From Marinoscillum furvescens DSM 4134 (GTDB taxonomy: Bacteria; Bacteroidota; Bacteroidia; Cytophagales; Cyclobacteriaceae): 64,000 nucleotides of DNA. Every line of letters starts with the position of its first letter. Position 1 is the stretch's first letter. The translations under genes were made by a program, and so were the position numbers. Shown piece by piece: positions 62,851 through 64,000 of the stretch. The notes beneath the pieces are model-generated. The model saw nothing but the letters and a program-made list of their open reading frames with translations. It searched no databases and had not been told where the DNA came from. Where the stretch lies: NCBI RefSeq assembly GCF_003386095.1, contig NZ_QREG01000004.1, forward strand, positions 1-64,000, read 5' to 3'.

Positions 62851-63999
62851 TTACTGCATCATTTCCAATATCCCCATTTCCAATCCTCTCAGCTCAGCGA
62901 GGCTTTTGAGTCGGCCTATGGCGGAGTATCCCGGGTAGGTTTTTTTCTGTAAATCATCGAGCATTTGATGACCATGATCCGGGCGCATTGGAATGGAGCG
63001 CTGCTGCTTTTGCATGATCCGCAGGGCTTGCATTACAATGCCTGCCATGTCTGCATCACCTTCCAGGTGAGGAGCTTCTTCAAAATTGCCGTATGCATCA
63101 CTTTTGGTATTCCTTAGGTGTAAAAAGTGGATGTGCTCTTCGAATTGCTTCATCATACCGATGAGGTCATTGTCAGGACGAGCTCCAAACGATCCTGTGC
63201 AAAAGCATAAGCCGTTGGCCGGAGATGGGACACAGTTGATGATGTCTGCGGCATCCTCTGCCGTGCTCACAATCCGCGGAAGACCGAGGACAGGAAATGG
63301 CGGGTCATCCGGGTGGATGGCCAGCTTCAGGTTGCATGCTTCAGCTACAGGTACTACAGCTTCCAGAAATGCGAACAGGTGCTGTTTCAGCTGGTTCCGG
63401 TCGATGTTGTCATAGGTTTTGAGTGCCGCTAAGACCTGCTCAGGAGTGAATGCATCCTCACTGCCAGGTAAGCCCAGCAGGATGTTTGAGAGTAGAGAGT
63501 CTTGCTCGTCTATTGTGAGGTTGTTGAGGTAGTTTTCCGCGGCGGAAATTTCCTGTTCACTATAGTCTTTTTCAGCGTTTGGTCGCTTGAGTAAGAAAAT
63601 GTCAGCAGCCGCAAAAGCATCACGCTCAAACCGCAGGGTAGTGGATCCATCAGCTCTCCGGTGGTAGGGGGCTGTGCGGACCCAGTCGAGCACTGGCATG
63701 AAATTGTAAGTGATCACCTCCAGGCCTGCAGCTGCCAGGTTTCGAAGTGACTCCTGGTAGTTGGTAATGTAGGTAGTAAAATTTCCCGTTTGCTTCTTGA
63801 TGTCTTCATGCACTGGCAGGCTTTCTACTACCTTCCAGGTCATGCCCGCACCTTCCACTAGTGCTTTGCGCAGCTCAATTTCTTCAGGAGTCCAAACGTC
63901 TCCTACGGGTATGTGATGAAGAGCTGTTACTACGCCTACGCAACCAGCCTGACGGATGTGTTCCAGACTGACCGGGTCATTCGGGCCATACCAGCGCAT
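62851..63999 (-). CDS. uxuA: Mannonate dehydratase (5' end probably outside the window)
   Basis: The 382 visible residues match UxuA, which dehydrates D-mannonate to 2-keto-3-deoxygluconate in glucuronate breakdown. It shows RWYGPNDPVSLEHIRQAG, GVVTALHHIPVGDVWT, LAIHPDDPPFPVLGLPR, HLRNTKSDAYGNFEE and PDHGHQMLDDL. The first codon here (63997-63999) is a Met one residue before the conserved RWYGPND. In UxuA proteins several residues usually precede that, so the true start is likely beyond the window edge. Confidence 0.92.
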   Translation of the reverse strand: MRWYGPNDPVSLEHIRQAGCVGVVTALHHIPVGDVWTPEEIELRKALVEGAGMTWKVVESLPVHEDIKKQTGNFTTYITNYQESLRNLAAAGLEVITYNFMPVLDWVRTAPYHRRADGSTTLRFERDAFAAADIFLLKRPNAEKDYSEQEISAAENYLNNLTIDEQDSLLSNILLGLPGSEDAFTPEQVLAALKTYDNIDRNQLKQHLFAFLEAVVPVAEACNLKLAIHPDDPPFPVLGLPRIVSTAEDAADIINCVPSPANGLCFCTGSFGARPDNDLIGMMKQFEEHIHFLHLRNTKSDAYGNFEEAPHLEGDADMAGIVMQALRIMQKQQRSIPMRPDHGHQMLDDLQKKTYPGYSAIGRLKSLAELRGLEMGILEMMQ

Positions 64000-64000
64000 G

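Overview
The window looks like a chromosomal segment of a gliding-type Bacteroidota, most likely order Cytophagales. This is an inference from three things: a very large secreted protein with a C-terminal sorting tail of the type IX secretion kind, several promoters fitting the Bacteroidota -33/-7 pattern (TTTG, about 20 nt, TAnnTTTG), and the mix of housekeeping genes. There are no rRNA or tRNA genes, no insertion sequences, no phage genes and no CRISPR array that I can see. The DNA reads as stable core genome with a few accessory-looking genes.

Region 1 (1-4900) is a siroheme and sulfate-reduction operon: a sulfite-reductase hemoprotein with a C-terminal HEPN-like tail, uroporphyrinogen-III methyltransferase, precorrin-2 dehydrogenase/ferrochelatase, and a 4Fe-4S APS/PAPS reductase. 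Its roughly 490-nt leader is the most striking thing in the window. In order it has a Bacteroidota promoter, a SAM-I type riboswitch with a 12-bp P1, a 28-codon ORF ending in a Cys-codon run, a second 26-codon ORF ending in a Cys-codon run, and a strong terminator just before the first enzyme gene. The terminator's 5' arm can pair instead with sequence directly after the second leader ORF. This looks like a SAM sensor stacked on cysteine-codon attenuation.

Region 2 (4949-12337) holds an exported imelysin-like/di-heme peroxidase fusion next to a collagen-tract lipoprotein resembling PhoX/DUF839, an IscA-type Fe-S protein with a coupled unknown gene, methylmalonyl-CoA epimerase with ThiL, a YceI-like exported protein, and a Cys-rich DUF3109 protein. 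Region 3 (12523-18233) is one giant secreted multidomain 5'-nucleotidase-family protein, with a terminator-like hairpin inside its signal-peptide codons.

Region 4 (18423-35723) is a large chemosensory cluster with no flagellar genes: two MCPs, two CheW, a ParA ATPase, CheB, CheA, CheR, two twin CheY-like regulators, a CheC-like phosphatase, a membrane NIT/HAMP/PAS kinase with CheA-like Hpt and ATPase domains, a third receiver, a CheX-like protein and a SpoIIE/PP2C phosphatase, with a second CheC-like gene on the opposite strand. It reads as an array serving surface motility or a non-motility output, possibly with two kinases feeding several receivers.

Region 5 (35861-45422) is housekeeping: a minus-strand operon DUF177-rpmF-fabH-efp-accB-accC, pdxA, and a plus-strand run rsmA-mgtE-2-hydroxyacid dehydrogenase, then greA-HIT with a terminator in the greA leader. 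Region 6 (45481-60926) is cell-envelope and mixed: waaA, rsgA, glycosyltransferases, a sulfotransferase, a FemAB/GNAT-like protein, a TPR protein, an IMPACT-family protein, an RNase D-like exonuclease, nhaC, a FAD oxidoreductase, an Mpo1-like membrane protein and a FAN1-like nuclease. Region 7 (61071-64000) has an exported protein with three near-identical 138-residue repeats of unknown function and a mannonate dehydratase that runs off the window edge.
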